Assembly: GCA_021829515.1 (NCBI GenBank)
Contig: JAKBPM010000015.1
Coordinates: 1 to 24,608, forward strand
Length of the DNA: 24,608 bases
Reading direction: 5' to 3'
DNA from: Nitrospirota bacterium
GTDB taxonomy: Bacteria; Nitrospirota_A; Leptospirillia; Leptospirillales; Leptospirillaceae
Shown: in pieces, positions 1 through 7,410 of the stretch
Layout of the letters: every line of letters starts with the position of its first letter
Position numbering within the stretch: the first letter of the stretch is position 1
Position numbers and translations under genes: made by a program
Notes under the pieces: generated by a model
The model's database searches: none
What the model saw: the letters and a program-made list of their open reading frames with translations, nothing else
Told to the model about the DNA's origin: nothing

Positions 1-84
1 CTGGTATCAGGTCCGGAGGAAAGCAAGGGGCAGATCGACCTTCTGGATTATGCCGATCGCGACTACAAGATCTGGGTTTATTAA
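1..84 (+). CDS. C-terminal end of an unidentified protein (5' end outside window)
   Basis: An open frame runs in from the left edge and ends at TAA (82-84), giving 27 residues that end in DYADRDYKIWVY. It is rich in acidic and aromatic residues and has no motif I can assign. The frame is open from base 1 with no start in view, so this is the tail of a longer gene. It is transcribed in the same direction as the YeiH-type gene, which begins 181 bases later. No gene is evident in that interval. Function unknown; the call rests only on the open frame and stop. Confidence 0.45.
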   Translation: MVSGPEESKGQIDLLDYADRDYKIWVY

Positions 85-265
85 TGATTCCCTTGCCGAA
101 GTATTCCTGACACGGATGTTTCTACCGCTGTCGGCTTGTTGTAAAAGGCTCTTCTTTTCCGGAATCTTTCCATTTCTGCCTGGATGATTGGCTCACCGTC
201 AAACGATGTGGAGCAAGCCATGAGACAGGTAATATGTTTTTGCATGGGTGAAGGGATCGATTTAA

Positions 266-1282
266 ATGATTGAAAAGGCCAGACATATATTTCCGGGACT
301 TTTACTGACCGGAGCCATCGCCCTTTTGGCGAAGCTGATTTCTTCAATAGGCTTTTTGAAGGAGCATCTGCCTCTGGGTCCGGTTATGCTGGCCATTCTT
401 CTCGGGATTGCCGTGAGGAATCTTGTGCCTGTCCACGGGGTTTTTGAAGGGGGAATCCGATTTTCATTCAGACAGGTTCTTCGCCTGGGCGTTGCAGGGC
501 TTGGTTTTGCGCTGACGTTTGGAGAGATTGTCTCGGTAGGCGTCAAGGGATTCTTGCTGGACACACTGGTCATTATTGGAACCTATCTGTTCGCAAGGCT
601 TCTCGTCCGGCCACTTGGTCTCAGTCAGGAGATCTCATGGCTTTTGGCAACCGGTACCGCGATTTGTGGTGCTTCGGCGGTCGCCGCGGCAAACTCAGTG
701 GTCAAGGCGAAGGATGAGGAAGTCGCTTTTGCCGTGACCACCGTGACGTTTTTTGGCACCTTGTCGATGTTCCTTTTCCCGGCCATCGAGCATTGGATGG
801 GGTTCCCGCTTGATGTCTACGGAGCCTGGGCCGGTTCTTCGATTCATGAAGTTGCCCAGGTGATCGGTGCAACGGTCAATGTTTCTCCTTCCTCCCTTGC
901 TCTTGGCACCATTCTGAAGCTGACCCGGGTTGTCTTTCTTCTGCCGGTGATCATTCTTCTCGAGTTCTGGATTTTAAAAGGAAGACGCGAAAGAGGCATC
1001 GCGAACAGAAAGGAGCATTTCCCCTGGTTTGTCGTTGCTTTTGCGGTGGTTGTCGGAATCAACTCAATGCATCTTCTCTCTCCTTCCATGACTGGTGTCT
1101 TCAATAACATCGACAGTATCCTTCTGGCGGTTGCCATGGCGGGACTTGGACTTGAAACGAGACTTTCAAAGGTTTTTCATGTCGGGGTCGCCCCGGTCAA
1201 GGCCGGGGTGGCACTATGGATCTTTGTCAGCGTTCTGGGGTTTGTCCTGTCCTGGGCATTTTATGGAGGCCATTCGATCTGA
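266..1282 (+). CDS. YeiH/UPF0324 family putative sulfate-exporter-like membrane protein
   Basis: A 338-residue, strongly hydrophobic protein with about ten predicted membrane segments, the normal size for the UPF0324/YeiH family (Pfam Cons_hypoth698). Visible family signatures are GTAICGASAVAAA near residue 132 and GSSIHEVAQVIGA near residue 190, both typical of YeiH proteins. The ATG is preceded by AAGGG about 10 bases upstream. Family members are annotated as putative sulfate exporters, but transport has been shown for few of them, so the substrate here is unproven. It converges with the RND adaptor gene, with only 46 bases between the two stop codons. I see no regulator gene next to it, although many family members lie beside a LysR-type regulator. 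Confidence 0.9.
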   Translation: MIEKARHIFPGLLLTGAIALLAKLISSIGFLKEHLPLGPVMLAILLGIAVRNLVPVHGVFEGGIRFSFRQVLRLGVAGLGFALTFGEIVSVGVKGFLLDTLVIIGTYLFARLLVRPLGLSQEISWLLATGTAICGASAVAAANSVVKAKDEEVAFAVTTVTFFGTLSMFLFPAIEHWMGFPLDVYGAWAGSSIHEVAQVIGATVNVSPSSLALGTILKLTRVVFLLPVIILLEFWILKGRRERGIANRKEHFPWFVVAFAVVVGINSMHLLSPSMTGVFNNIDSILLAVAMAGLGLETRLSKVFHVGVAPVKAGVALWIFVSVLGFVLSWAFYGGHSI

Positions 1283-1286
1283 GCCC

Positions 1287-1300
1287 ACGGACCGGTCCGT
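1287..1300. repeat. 14-bp perfect palindrome between convergent genes
   Basis: ACGGACCGGTCCGT is its own reverse complement. It sits in the 46-base gap between the convergent stops of the YeiH-type gene and the RND adaptor gene. There is no loop and no T-run, so it is a poor intrinsic terminator. It could be a protein-binding site or chance. Confidence 0.35.
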
Positions 1301-1328
1301 TAAATGAGTACTCTGCTGCGTTTCTTGA

Positions 1329-2426
1329 TTATTTCCGGGTCGATGAACTGTTGTTGCCAACCATTGCCCGAAGTCTGAGGAGTCCTTCCGTTACGATCAG
1401 GTCGTCCGGAAGGAAGGGGCCTTCGAGGAGGACTTCCCTGCCATTCTGGGCCACCTTCCGGACATTCAGACGAATATAGCCTGTCCCCCTTTTGACAAAG
1501 ACCTGCAGTGTTCCTGCCTGATTCTGGAAAAGGGCTTCTTTGGGGACGATATAGCCCGTTTGGGGCAGGTCGGGGACGATCTGCACCGAGACCCAAAGGT
1601 CTGGCCGGAAGCGATGTCTTGGGTTTTTAAGGGAAATCCTGATGGGAATAGTCCTTGTCAGTGGATCGGCCATGGGAAAAACCCTGGTTATGACCGCCGG
1701 AATAGTCTCAAAAGGAGGGTGGAGGGTCCGGATCGACACAGGAAGCCCGACCGTTATACCTCTTTCCTGTCCCGGGTACAGATAGGCATCGACCCACAGA
1801 TGTGACAGGTCCGATATCTCGAACAGCCAATCCCCCTGATGAACCTGATTGCCTTCGATTTCTCCTGTTTTGATGATGGTTCCGGCAATGGTTGCCCGCA
1901 CTTCATACCGGTCGGAGGGCTTGTGGGTTTTGATCAGGCGGTCGATTTCATTTTGTGACGCCCCAAGGGTTCGAAGTTTGGAAAGTGCAAGCGAAAGGAG
2001 GTCCCTGTTTCCCGAAGCGTTCATCCGGTGACTTTCCAGAACACTGACGGCTTCAGCCTCAGCGGTCTGGAACTGTCTGCTGCGCAGGACGGCCAGAAGT
2101 TGGCCTTTTGAGACGGTGTCTCCGGGGAAGGCCTTGATCGAGATGGTCGAAAGCGCACTGACTCTCGACATGACTCTCCGGTAATGGACAGGGTCAAAGG
2201 TAATCCGTCCGGGGATTATGACCTCCTGGGAGAGACGACCCTTTTTGATGGGGACTGTTTTGACGAAATCATCCGGATTGGCTTCTTTCTGCGAGACTTC
2301 GGCCTTTGACCGGTTTTCCTGATGCTTGCTGCAGCCGGCAAGAATGATCGTCGAACATAAAAGAGTTCCAGAACAAAAGACCGCCAGGGCCCGGAATGGT
2401 ATGCTCAAATCAGATCTGGACATCAT
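1329..2426 (-). CDS. RND efflux periplasmic adaptor (membrane fusion protein), lipoprotein
   Basis: A 365-residue protein beginning with a signal peptide that ends in the lipobox LAGC, so Cys32 would be lipidated and the mature protein anchored in the periplasm. Residues from about 80 to 250 have the biotinyl-lipoyl-like and hairpin layout of HlyD/CusB-type adaptors: GDTVSKGQLLAVLRS in the first half-motif, then ATIAGTIIKTGEIEGNQV and GDWLFEISDLSHLWV in the second. A C-terminal beta-barrel region follows. Adaptors of this type link an inner-membrane RND pump to an outer-membrane channel. Its ATG-ATG start directly follows the TAA of the upstream permease (TAAATGATG), so the two are one operon. 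The substrate cannot be read from the sequence. Confidence 0.9.
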   Translation of the reverse strand: MMSRSDLSIPFRALAVFCSGTLLCSTIILAGCSKHQENRSKAEVSQKEANPDDFVKTVPIKKGRLSQEVIIPGRITFDPVHYRRVMSRVSALSTISIKAFPGDTVSKGQLLAVLRSRQFQTAEAEAVSVLESHRMNASGNRDLLSLALSKLRTLGASQNEIDRLIKTHKPSDRYEVRATIAGTIIKTGEIEGNQVHQGDWLFEISDLSHLWVDAYLYPGQERGITVGLPVSIRTLHPPFETIPAVITRVFPMADPLTRTIPIRISLKNPRHRFRPDLWVSVQIVPDLPQTGYIVPKEALFQNQAGTLQVFVKRGTGYIRLNVRKVAQNGREVLLEGPFLPDDLIVTEGLLRLRAMVGNNSSSTRK

Positions 2427-5414
2427 TTAGTTTAATCCTTTTTGGGGAGATACTGTTTTTTGAAAAAGGGAAAGTGCTGCCGGGATGAGGAAAACAGACG
2501 AAAAAAAGGATCCGGCAAGACCTCCTAGAACGGCCACTGCCAGTGGCCGTTCCATATCAAGCCCCGCCCCTCCACCGAGTGCCAGCGGCAAAAGGGCTGC
2601 TGCATTGGCAAGGTGGGTCATGACAATGGGCAGAAATCGGTCAGAGAGCGCTTCTTTCAGCTTCTCCCTGGGGGAGCCCGTTGCTGAGTCAAAGCGGTTT
2701 GCCACAAGGAATCCGTTTTCTGCAGACAGTCCCACCACGAGAATCAGGCCGACAAATGAAGAAATATTGAGCGTTCTTCCGGAAATGGTCAGTGCTGCTA
2801 TTCCGGCGAGTACTGAAAAGGCGATTCCTGCGGTCAGGACAAGAGGTGCGGTCCATTTTCCGAACATCCCGTAGAGAATGGTCACAATGAGAAGAACCGA
2901 GCCCAGAAGGGCTTCTCCCAGTGTCCGGAAGCTTTTTTGTTCCTGCTTGTATGCACCGGAGTAAGTGACCCACGAGGATTTCGGGAGAGTGAGGGAGGAG
3001 ATGCGTGTCTTGATCGCTTTGATCACTCCGCCCAGATTTCCATGATCCAGACGTCCTTCTATCCGGAGGATCGGGGAGAGGTTCTTGTCCTCCTCCTCAA
3101 TGGCGGGGGGAGTATTGGCGAATGTGACTACCTGGGAGAGTGGTATCAGGGAGCCGTCGGACTGGGTCATCGGGAGGTGGGAGAGGGGAATCAGCCCATT
3201 TCTGTACTGGGAAGGGTAGAGAACCCTGACAGGAAGCGGTCCCTTGGGAGAAAGGACGGTTGTTGCGTTGATTCCCATGAGGTCTTCTCTTGTCTGTGTG
3301 ATGATGGATTCCGGTGTCAGTCCCGAAAGTGCGGCAAGGGGAGCGATCACGTGGCCGTCAAGGGTGTCTCCCATGGGACGGACGGACAGGTGGACATCGA
3401 CAAGCCCTGGGATCCCGTCAAGACTGTGCTGGATCATGCTGGCTGTCCTCAAAAGGTCTTTTCTGTTGGGACCATGGACTTCAATCACCACCGGAGCTGA
3501 AACACCGATCAGGTCACCGAGGCTGTCCTCCATGACCTGGGAGTAGTCCGTGTCCAGCTCGGGTTCATTTTTTTGAACCCATGGCCTGAGTTCCCGGATC
3601 AGAGTGAAGGTTGATTTCGGGTGGTTCCCGGAAAGCCTGATCACGAAATCGCCCTTGTTGGGTTCGGTGATGTAAAACCCCATCTCCGTTCCAAGCCTTC
3701 TTGTCGTGTCGATGACACCCGGAAGGCTTCGGATATGATTTTCAACCCGGAGGACTGCCCGGTCCATGTCGTTGATGGAGCTTCCCACCGGGGCATGAAA
3801 GTCCAGGGTGAAGGAGCCCTCGTCCATTCTGGCCATGAAATTCGTTTTGATGTGGGTTAGAGGCAAAAGCAGAAAGGCAAACAGAATGGCTCCGCTCCCC
3901 AGAATGAGCGGTGGAGAGAGACGTGTCAGCATCCTGGTCGAGATCGCTTCCGGCATCTCGCTTTCCTGCTGGATGAATGCCGGAGTCACAAAAGTATTGA
4001 CCAGAAGAGAAACGCCCAAAAGCGTTACGAAGGAGATGGCCAATGGCTTGAAGAAGGCGCCTACGAGCCCATTCATGCCAAAAAGGGGAACGAGGGCGAG
4101 AATGGTGATCAGCCCTGAAAGAATAAACGGGATCAGGAGGCCTCTCATTCTGAGAGCGTGTCTTCCCCCTTCGATGATGACGATAAAGTCGTCGATGACA
4201 AGTCCAACTCCGGCAGCAATCCCTCCAAGGATCATGAGGTTCAATGTTTCACCAAGGAGTCCGAGAATGCCCGCGGAAATAAACAGGATTGCAGGAAGAA
4301 GTGCTCCCATCAGGAGAATGGGTGAGACTCGCCTGAGAATCAGGATGACGATGGCCATCGCGCCGGCGAGGCCGATGGCAAGAGCCCACAGGACGTGCCG
4401 GATGGCATCGTGAACAAGTTCTCCCTGATCGTACACGATGGCCGGGGTGCATCCCTTCGGGAGAAGCCTCTTAAACTCGTCCATATGTGAAAGCAGGGCT
4501 CTCTGAATGGTCAGGGCGTTGCCTCCATGGGCACGGTAGATGAGAAGGAGGACTGCGGGGGATCCATTGGCGCTGATCCTGATCGTTTCGTCGGAAGGTC
4601 TGACTCCACGGTGAACCGTTGCCAGAAGGTCGATCGGAAGAGGGACTCCTGAGGGTGATGGGAGGAAGATCCTGCTGATCGCCGATGTTCCGGTCATTGT
4701 GTTGTCAATCTGGACTGTCTTGAGGCGGTGGTTCTCGGTTCTTGGTCCAATGACACCGATTTTGTTCTGGGTGGATAGTGCGCCGACAACATCCGAAAAT
4801 GTCCGGTGAGCTCCGGCGAGCTTGTATGGATCAACCTCGACATGGATCTCCGGATTTTTGCCTCCGGCAATTTCGGATTTCCAGACTCCCGGAAGGTTTG
4901 AGATATAAGGGATCAGTCTGGTCTTTGCAATCCTTGTGATATGGGGCAGGTTGTTGGAGGTTGAAGAAAGCGCCACTGTGAGGACAGGCGTATCGGAAGG
5001 ATACATCCTGATTGCCTGGATACTGGTTCCGGGAGGAAGATCTCCCCGGATGCGTTCAATAGCCTGTGCTACCCGCGGCAATGCCAGAGACATTTGTTCA
5101 TTCCAGGAAAATCGGAGAAAGAACTCGGCGGATCCTTGCATCGTTCGGGAGTTGAGTTCCCGGACGCCTTGCACGCCCCTCAGGGTAATTCCCACAGGTC
5201 TTGTGATCCGGCTTTCCATTTCGGCAAAGGGGATATTGGGAGATCGTACAATGACAGAGACTCTGGGAAAATCAATGGATGGGTACAAGGTCATGGGAAG
5301 ATTCCATGCCTTGACCGCTCCTAGAATAGAGAGCACGATTGTCAAGAGGAGAGAAAATCCCCTGTATTTTTTGATGAGTGTCATGGCAGGTATCTGATTT
5401 GGAGATTGGGACAA
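2427..5414 (-). CDS. RND efflux transporter permease (AcrB/CusA superfamily)
   Basis: A 995-residue protein with the RND layout. TM1 lies at about residues 20-40, followed by a periplasmic domain starting with LYPSIDFPRVSVIVRSPN. A first membrane bundle spans about 340-490, with the adjacent acidic pair Asp408-Asp409 (GLVIDDF) that matches the proton-relay aspartates of AcrB-type pumps. A second periplasmic domain and a second bundle follow. It is slightly shorter than the usual 1,020-1,050 residues but looks intact. I prefer the TTG start because AGGAG lies 6 bases upstream; the alternative is an ATG ten codons downstream with no clear Shine-Dalgarno sequence. It is the first gene of a two-gene operon with the adaptor. 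No outer-membrane channel gene is present in the window, so the pump must borrow one. Heavy metals or organic compounds are both possible substrates. Confidence 0.92.
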   Translation of the reverse strand: MSQSPNQIPAMTLIKKYRGFSLLLTIVLSILGAVKAWNLPMTLYPSIDFPRVSVIVRSPNIPFAEMESRITRPVGITLRGVQGVRELNSRTMQGSAEFFLRFSWNEQMSLALPRVAQAIERIRGDLPPGTSIQAIRMYPSDTPVLTVALSSTSNNLPHITRIAKTRLIPYISNLPGVWKSEIAGGKNPEIHVEVDPYKLAGAHRTFSDVVGALSTQNKIGVIGPRTENHRLKTVQIDNTMTGTSAISRIFLPSPSGVPLPIDLLATVHRGVRPSDETIRISANGSPAVLLLIYRAHGGNALTIQRALLSHMDEFKRLLPKGCTPAIVYDQGELVHDAIRHVLWALAIGLAGAMAIVILILRRVSPILLMGALLPAILFISAGILGLLGETLNLMILGGIAAGVGLVIDDFIVIIEGGRHALRMRGLLIPFILSGLITILALVPLFGMNGLVGAFFKPLAISFVTLLGVSLLVNTFVTPAFIQQESEMPEAISTRMLTRLSPPLILGSGAILFAFLLLPLTHIKTNFMARMDEGSFTLDFHAPVGSSINDMDRAVLRVENHIRSLPGVIDTTRRLGTEMGFYITEPNKGDFVIRLSGNHPKSTFTLIRELRPWVQKNEPELDTDYSQVMEDSLGDLIGVSAPVVIEVHGPNRKDLLRTASMIQHSLDGIPGLVDVHLSVRPMGDTLDGHVIAPLAALSGLTPESIITQTREDLMGINATTVLSPKGPLPVRVLYPSQYRNGLIPLSHLPMTQSDGSLIPLSQVVTFANTPPAIEEEDKNLSPILRIEGRLDHGNLGGVIKAIKTRISSLTLPKSSWVTYSGAYKQEQKSFRTLGEALLGSVLLIVTILYGMFGKWTAPLVLTAGIAFSVLAGIAALTISGRTLNISSFVGLILVVGLSAENGFLVANRFDSATGSPREKLKEALSDRFLPIVMTHLANAAALLPLALGGGAGLDMERPLAVAVLGGLAGSFFSSVFLIPAALSLFQKTVSPQKGLN

Positions 5415-6135
5415 ATGGTACTCCTAGGATGAATTGATCAGGAAACTTCTGGATTTTCCTCAATATCACCCATCCCGCGGATGAGCTCCCCCTGAGCCTA
5501 ACATATTTTTTCTGGTAAGACTTCTGGGGTTGTTACAGGTCAGGACTCGGTTGATTGTCTGTCATGGGGATCTTTCTCATTCACTGGATTCCTTTGAAAT
5601 GCTTCGTTCGTATGGTTCCATGACCGCCGCATCTTCCCTCGGAGCTCCGAAGGTCTTTCGGTGCAGAGTTTCGGAGGATTCCTTTCGAAAAGGTAATGCA
5701 GGCGGGCCATGGCAGGAATGCTCGCTTCGCCATGCTCATCCGGAACAAGCCCTCCAGCAGAAAGTCTGAAGCCCCTGGGTGCGATCCAAATATCTGAACG
5801 CAGTCAGAACCTGCAGGGTAAAAAAAAGTAGAATTCCCAGATCTGTAGCCTTTTTTAGCCATTTTTGTTTCTGAAGGTTTAGTTTGAACTTTAAACCAGA
5901 TCATTCATTAGGGCGCGAGGTGATAACGAGAAGATTTGCAAGACAGCTTGGTCGCATAAAAAGGCATCCAGGATCGTTCCATGGACCACGACTCGCGGCA
6001 AAAATGGCCCTAAAGTGCCTTGGCAGCGTTCGCGCAAAAAGAAAAGAGCCTCCTAATGAATAATCTGGGTTTAAGTGACCTGGCAGTCAATGAGATGAGT
6101 CACCCTTTTCGATGGAAGCTGAGAGGCCTTTGAAT
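5415..6135. other. About 720 bases without a convincing gene
   Basis: Nothing here resembles a family I know. On the minus strand, frames between about 5526 and 5780 stay open and read like protein (for example LVPDEHGEASIPAMARLHYL), which could be a decayed gene end. On the plus strand a 47-codon frame (GTG 5920 to TAA 6061-6063) encodes a basic peptide, but without a good ribosome-binding site. The stretch must hold the divergent promoters of the RND operon and the YihY-like gene, though I see no clear -35/-10 pair. Confidence 0.4.
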
Positions 6136-6969
6136 ATGTGGAAAGAAATCAAATCATCGGCTTTAAGGTTGTTCGACAGTTTTCATAAGCATAACGTATT
6201 TACTCTTTCTGCTGCTTTGGCTTTTTACACTGCCCTGTCTTTAGCTCCGTTGTTATTGATTACCCTTTCTGCCATTAGTATTTTAGGCGAAAAATCACAG
6301 ACCCATTTTCTCAATCAGCTACGCACTGTGTTCGGCGATCAAGCTACCGCTGCTATCGCAATCATTGTAAAGAGCGCTCATCAGCGTCCGCATCTGGGAG
6401 GAATGGCAGGGGTTGTCGGAATTCTCATTTTATTTTTTTCGGCCAGCAGTGTGTTTGCACAACTGGAGTTTTCCTTAAACACTATTTTTGAAAGCAGTTC
6501 TTTAATCAAGCCCGGCCTCTGGTCTCTCATACGAAGGCGCCTCTTGTCTATCGGAATGGTTATTTCATTTGGTTTCTTAGCTCTCGTCTCATTAATAATG
6601 AGCGCGATGCTCTCTTATATCTTGACGAATGAAACTCAAGTTTGGCAACAGGTCAATCTCGTAGTCACTTTGATCGTTTTTTCTGCCTCTTTTGCCCTGT
6701 TGTTTAAATTTTTACCCGCTGCCCGAATGACCTGGACGAACTGTTTTATCGGCGGAACCATTACTGCTTTGCTGTTTTCTGTTGGCAAGAACCTGATTGG
6801 GTTTTATTTAGGCCACAGCGCAGTCGGTTCCGCTTATGGCGCTGCAGGGTCACTCGTTGTGCTGCTAAGCTGGGTCTTTTACTCTTCGGTTATTGTATTT
6901 GTGGGAGCGGAAATAACGAACTTAGTCACTCTCAAGCAATCCCCAACCAAACGACCAGACAACAAATAA
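6136..6969 (+). CDS. YihY/BrkB family inner-membrane protein
   Basis: A 277-residue polytopic protein of the YihY/BrkB (UPF0761) family. Recognisable landmarks are FTLSAALAFYTALSLAPLLL near the N-terminus, the glycine-rich segment GMAGVVGILILFFSASSVFAQ, and the C-terminal GSAYGAAGSLVVLLSWVFYS followed by FVGAEIT. About six membrane segments are expected. The function of the family is unsettled; the old name ribonuclease BN is a misassignment. I start at ATG 6136 because GAGAGG lies 9 bases upstream; an in-frame ATG at 6112 has no Shine-Dalgarno sequence. Codon usage is clearly AT-richer than in the RND operon, which suggests separate acquisition. It stands alone between two gene-poor stretches. 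Confidence 0.88.
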   Translation: MWKEIKSSALRLFDSFHKHNVFTLSAALAFYTALSLAPLLLITLSAISILGEKSQTHFLNQLRTVFGDQATAAIAIIVKSAHQRPHLGGMAGVVGILILFFSASSVFAQLEFSLNTIFESSSLIKPGLWSLIRRRLLSIGMVISFGFLALVSLIMSAMLSYILTNETQVWQQVNLVVTLIVFSASFALLFKFLPAARMTWTNCFIGGTITALLFSVGKNLIGFYLGHSAVGSAYGAAGSLVVLLSWVFYSSVIVFVGAEITNLVTLKQSPTKRPDNK

Positions 6970-7196
6970 TACCAATGAACATAGGCTTTTGGAGATTTGG
7001 TCGTAGCCGAGAAATGCTGGCGAGGAGGAGTTTACTCGTTCATCACAATTAGGAAGCCCTATTCGATCCTTCGATAGATGCCAGAAAGTGATTTGCCAAA
7101 GGATGGGACTTCCACGCCCGAGTGCGATTTTTCTCCTGATTGGCAAAGGGTTGGAAGAATAGATTGGAAATCATGTTGAATTTCGCTGGAAAGCAT
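6970..7196. other. Intergenic stretch between yihY-like gene and tRNA fragment
   Basis: About 227 bases with stops in all frames at short intervals. I see no gene, no clear terminator hairpin and no RNA. By the orientation of the adjacent tRNA fragment, this is the original chromosomal sequence downstream of the tRNA-Leu gene. Confidence 0.4.
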
Positions 7197-7255
7197 TGGT
7201 ACTCGGGAGGGGAATCGAACCCCTATGACCGTAAGGTCGGCGGATTTTGAGTCCT
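7197..7255 (-). tRNA. Truncated tRNA-Leu(CAA), 3' part only; probable island attachment site
   Basis: Read on the minus strand, the sequence begins in the anticodon loop (CTCAAAA, anticodon CAA) and the 3' strand of the anticodon stem (TCCGC). A long class II variable arm follows (GACC-TTAC-GGTC), then a T-arm (AGGGG-TTCGATT-CCCCT). The acceptor 3' strand is CCCGAGT, the discriminator A, and CCA is encoded (TGGT at 7197-7200 on the plus strand). Upstream of the loop only GGA still pairs; there is no D-arm or 5' acceptor strand, so this is not a functional tRNA. Such 3' fragments ending at the anticodon are the standard product of tyrosine-integrase insertion. The orientation places the island to the right and the intact tRNA-Leu beyond the window. 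Confidence 0.85.
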
Positions 7256-7336
7256 GTTTTTGGCAAGGACAGCAGAGGGCTTATTCTCTAAAACCCTTTA
7301 TTTAAGGCATTTCTATGTTTCTTCCCATTACGGGAT

Positions 7337-7410
7337 GTTACAAGGTTTTCATTTCGAAAACGGCAAGAAAACGGCAAAAAAATCCCCCGGAATACATTGC
7401 ATTACAAGGT
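7337..7410. repeat. Short direct repeats beside the att site (candidate integrase arm sites)
   Basis: Two perfect tandem copies of GAAAACGGCAA occupy 7356-7366 and 7367-7377. They are bracketed by two copies of TTACAAGGT at 7338-7346 and 7402-7410, in the same orientation and 64 bases apart. The cluster lies within about 150 bases of the truncated tRNA and at the point where hsdR loses homology. Clustered short repeats next to a core site are typical of integrase arm-type binding sites, but binding is inferred. Confidence 0.5.

Noticed and set aside
1287..1300. Palindrome as a bidirectional terminator for the convergent genes
   Set aside because: No loop and no T-run on either side, so it is listed only as a palindrome.
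5581..5904. A 107-codon minus-strand frame in the RND-yihY gap
   Set aside because: No Shine-Dalgarno sequence, no recognisable family, and a different frame in the same stretch looks more protein-like, so neither is convincing.
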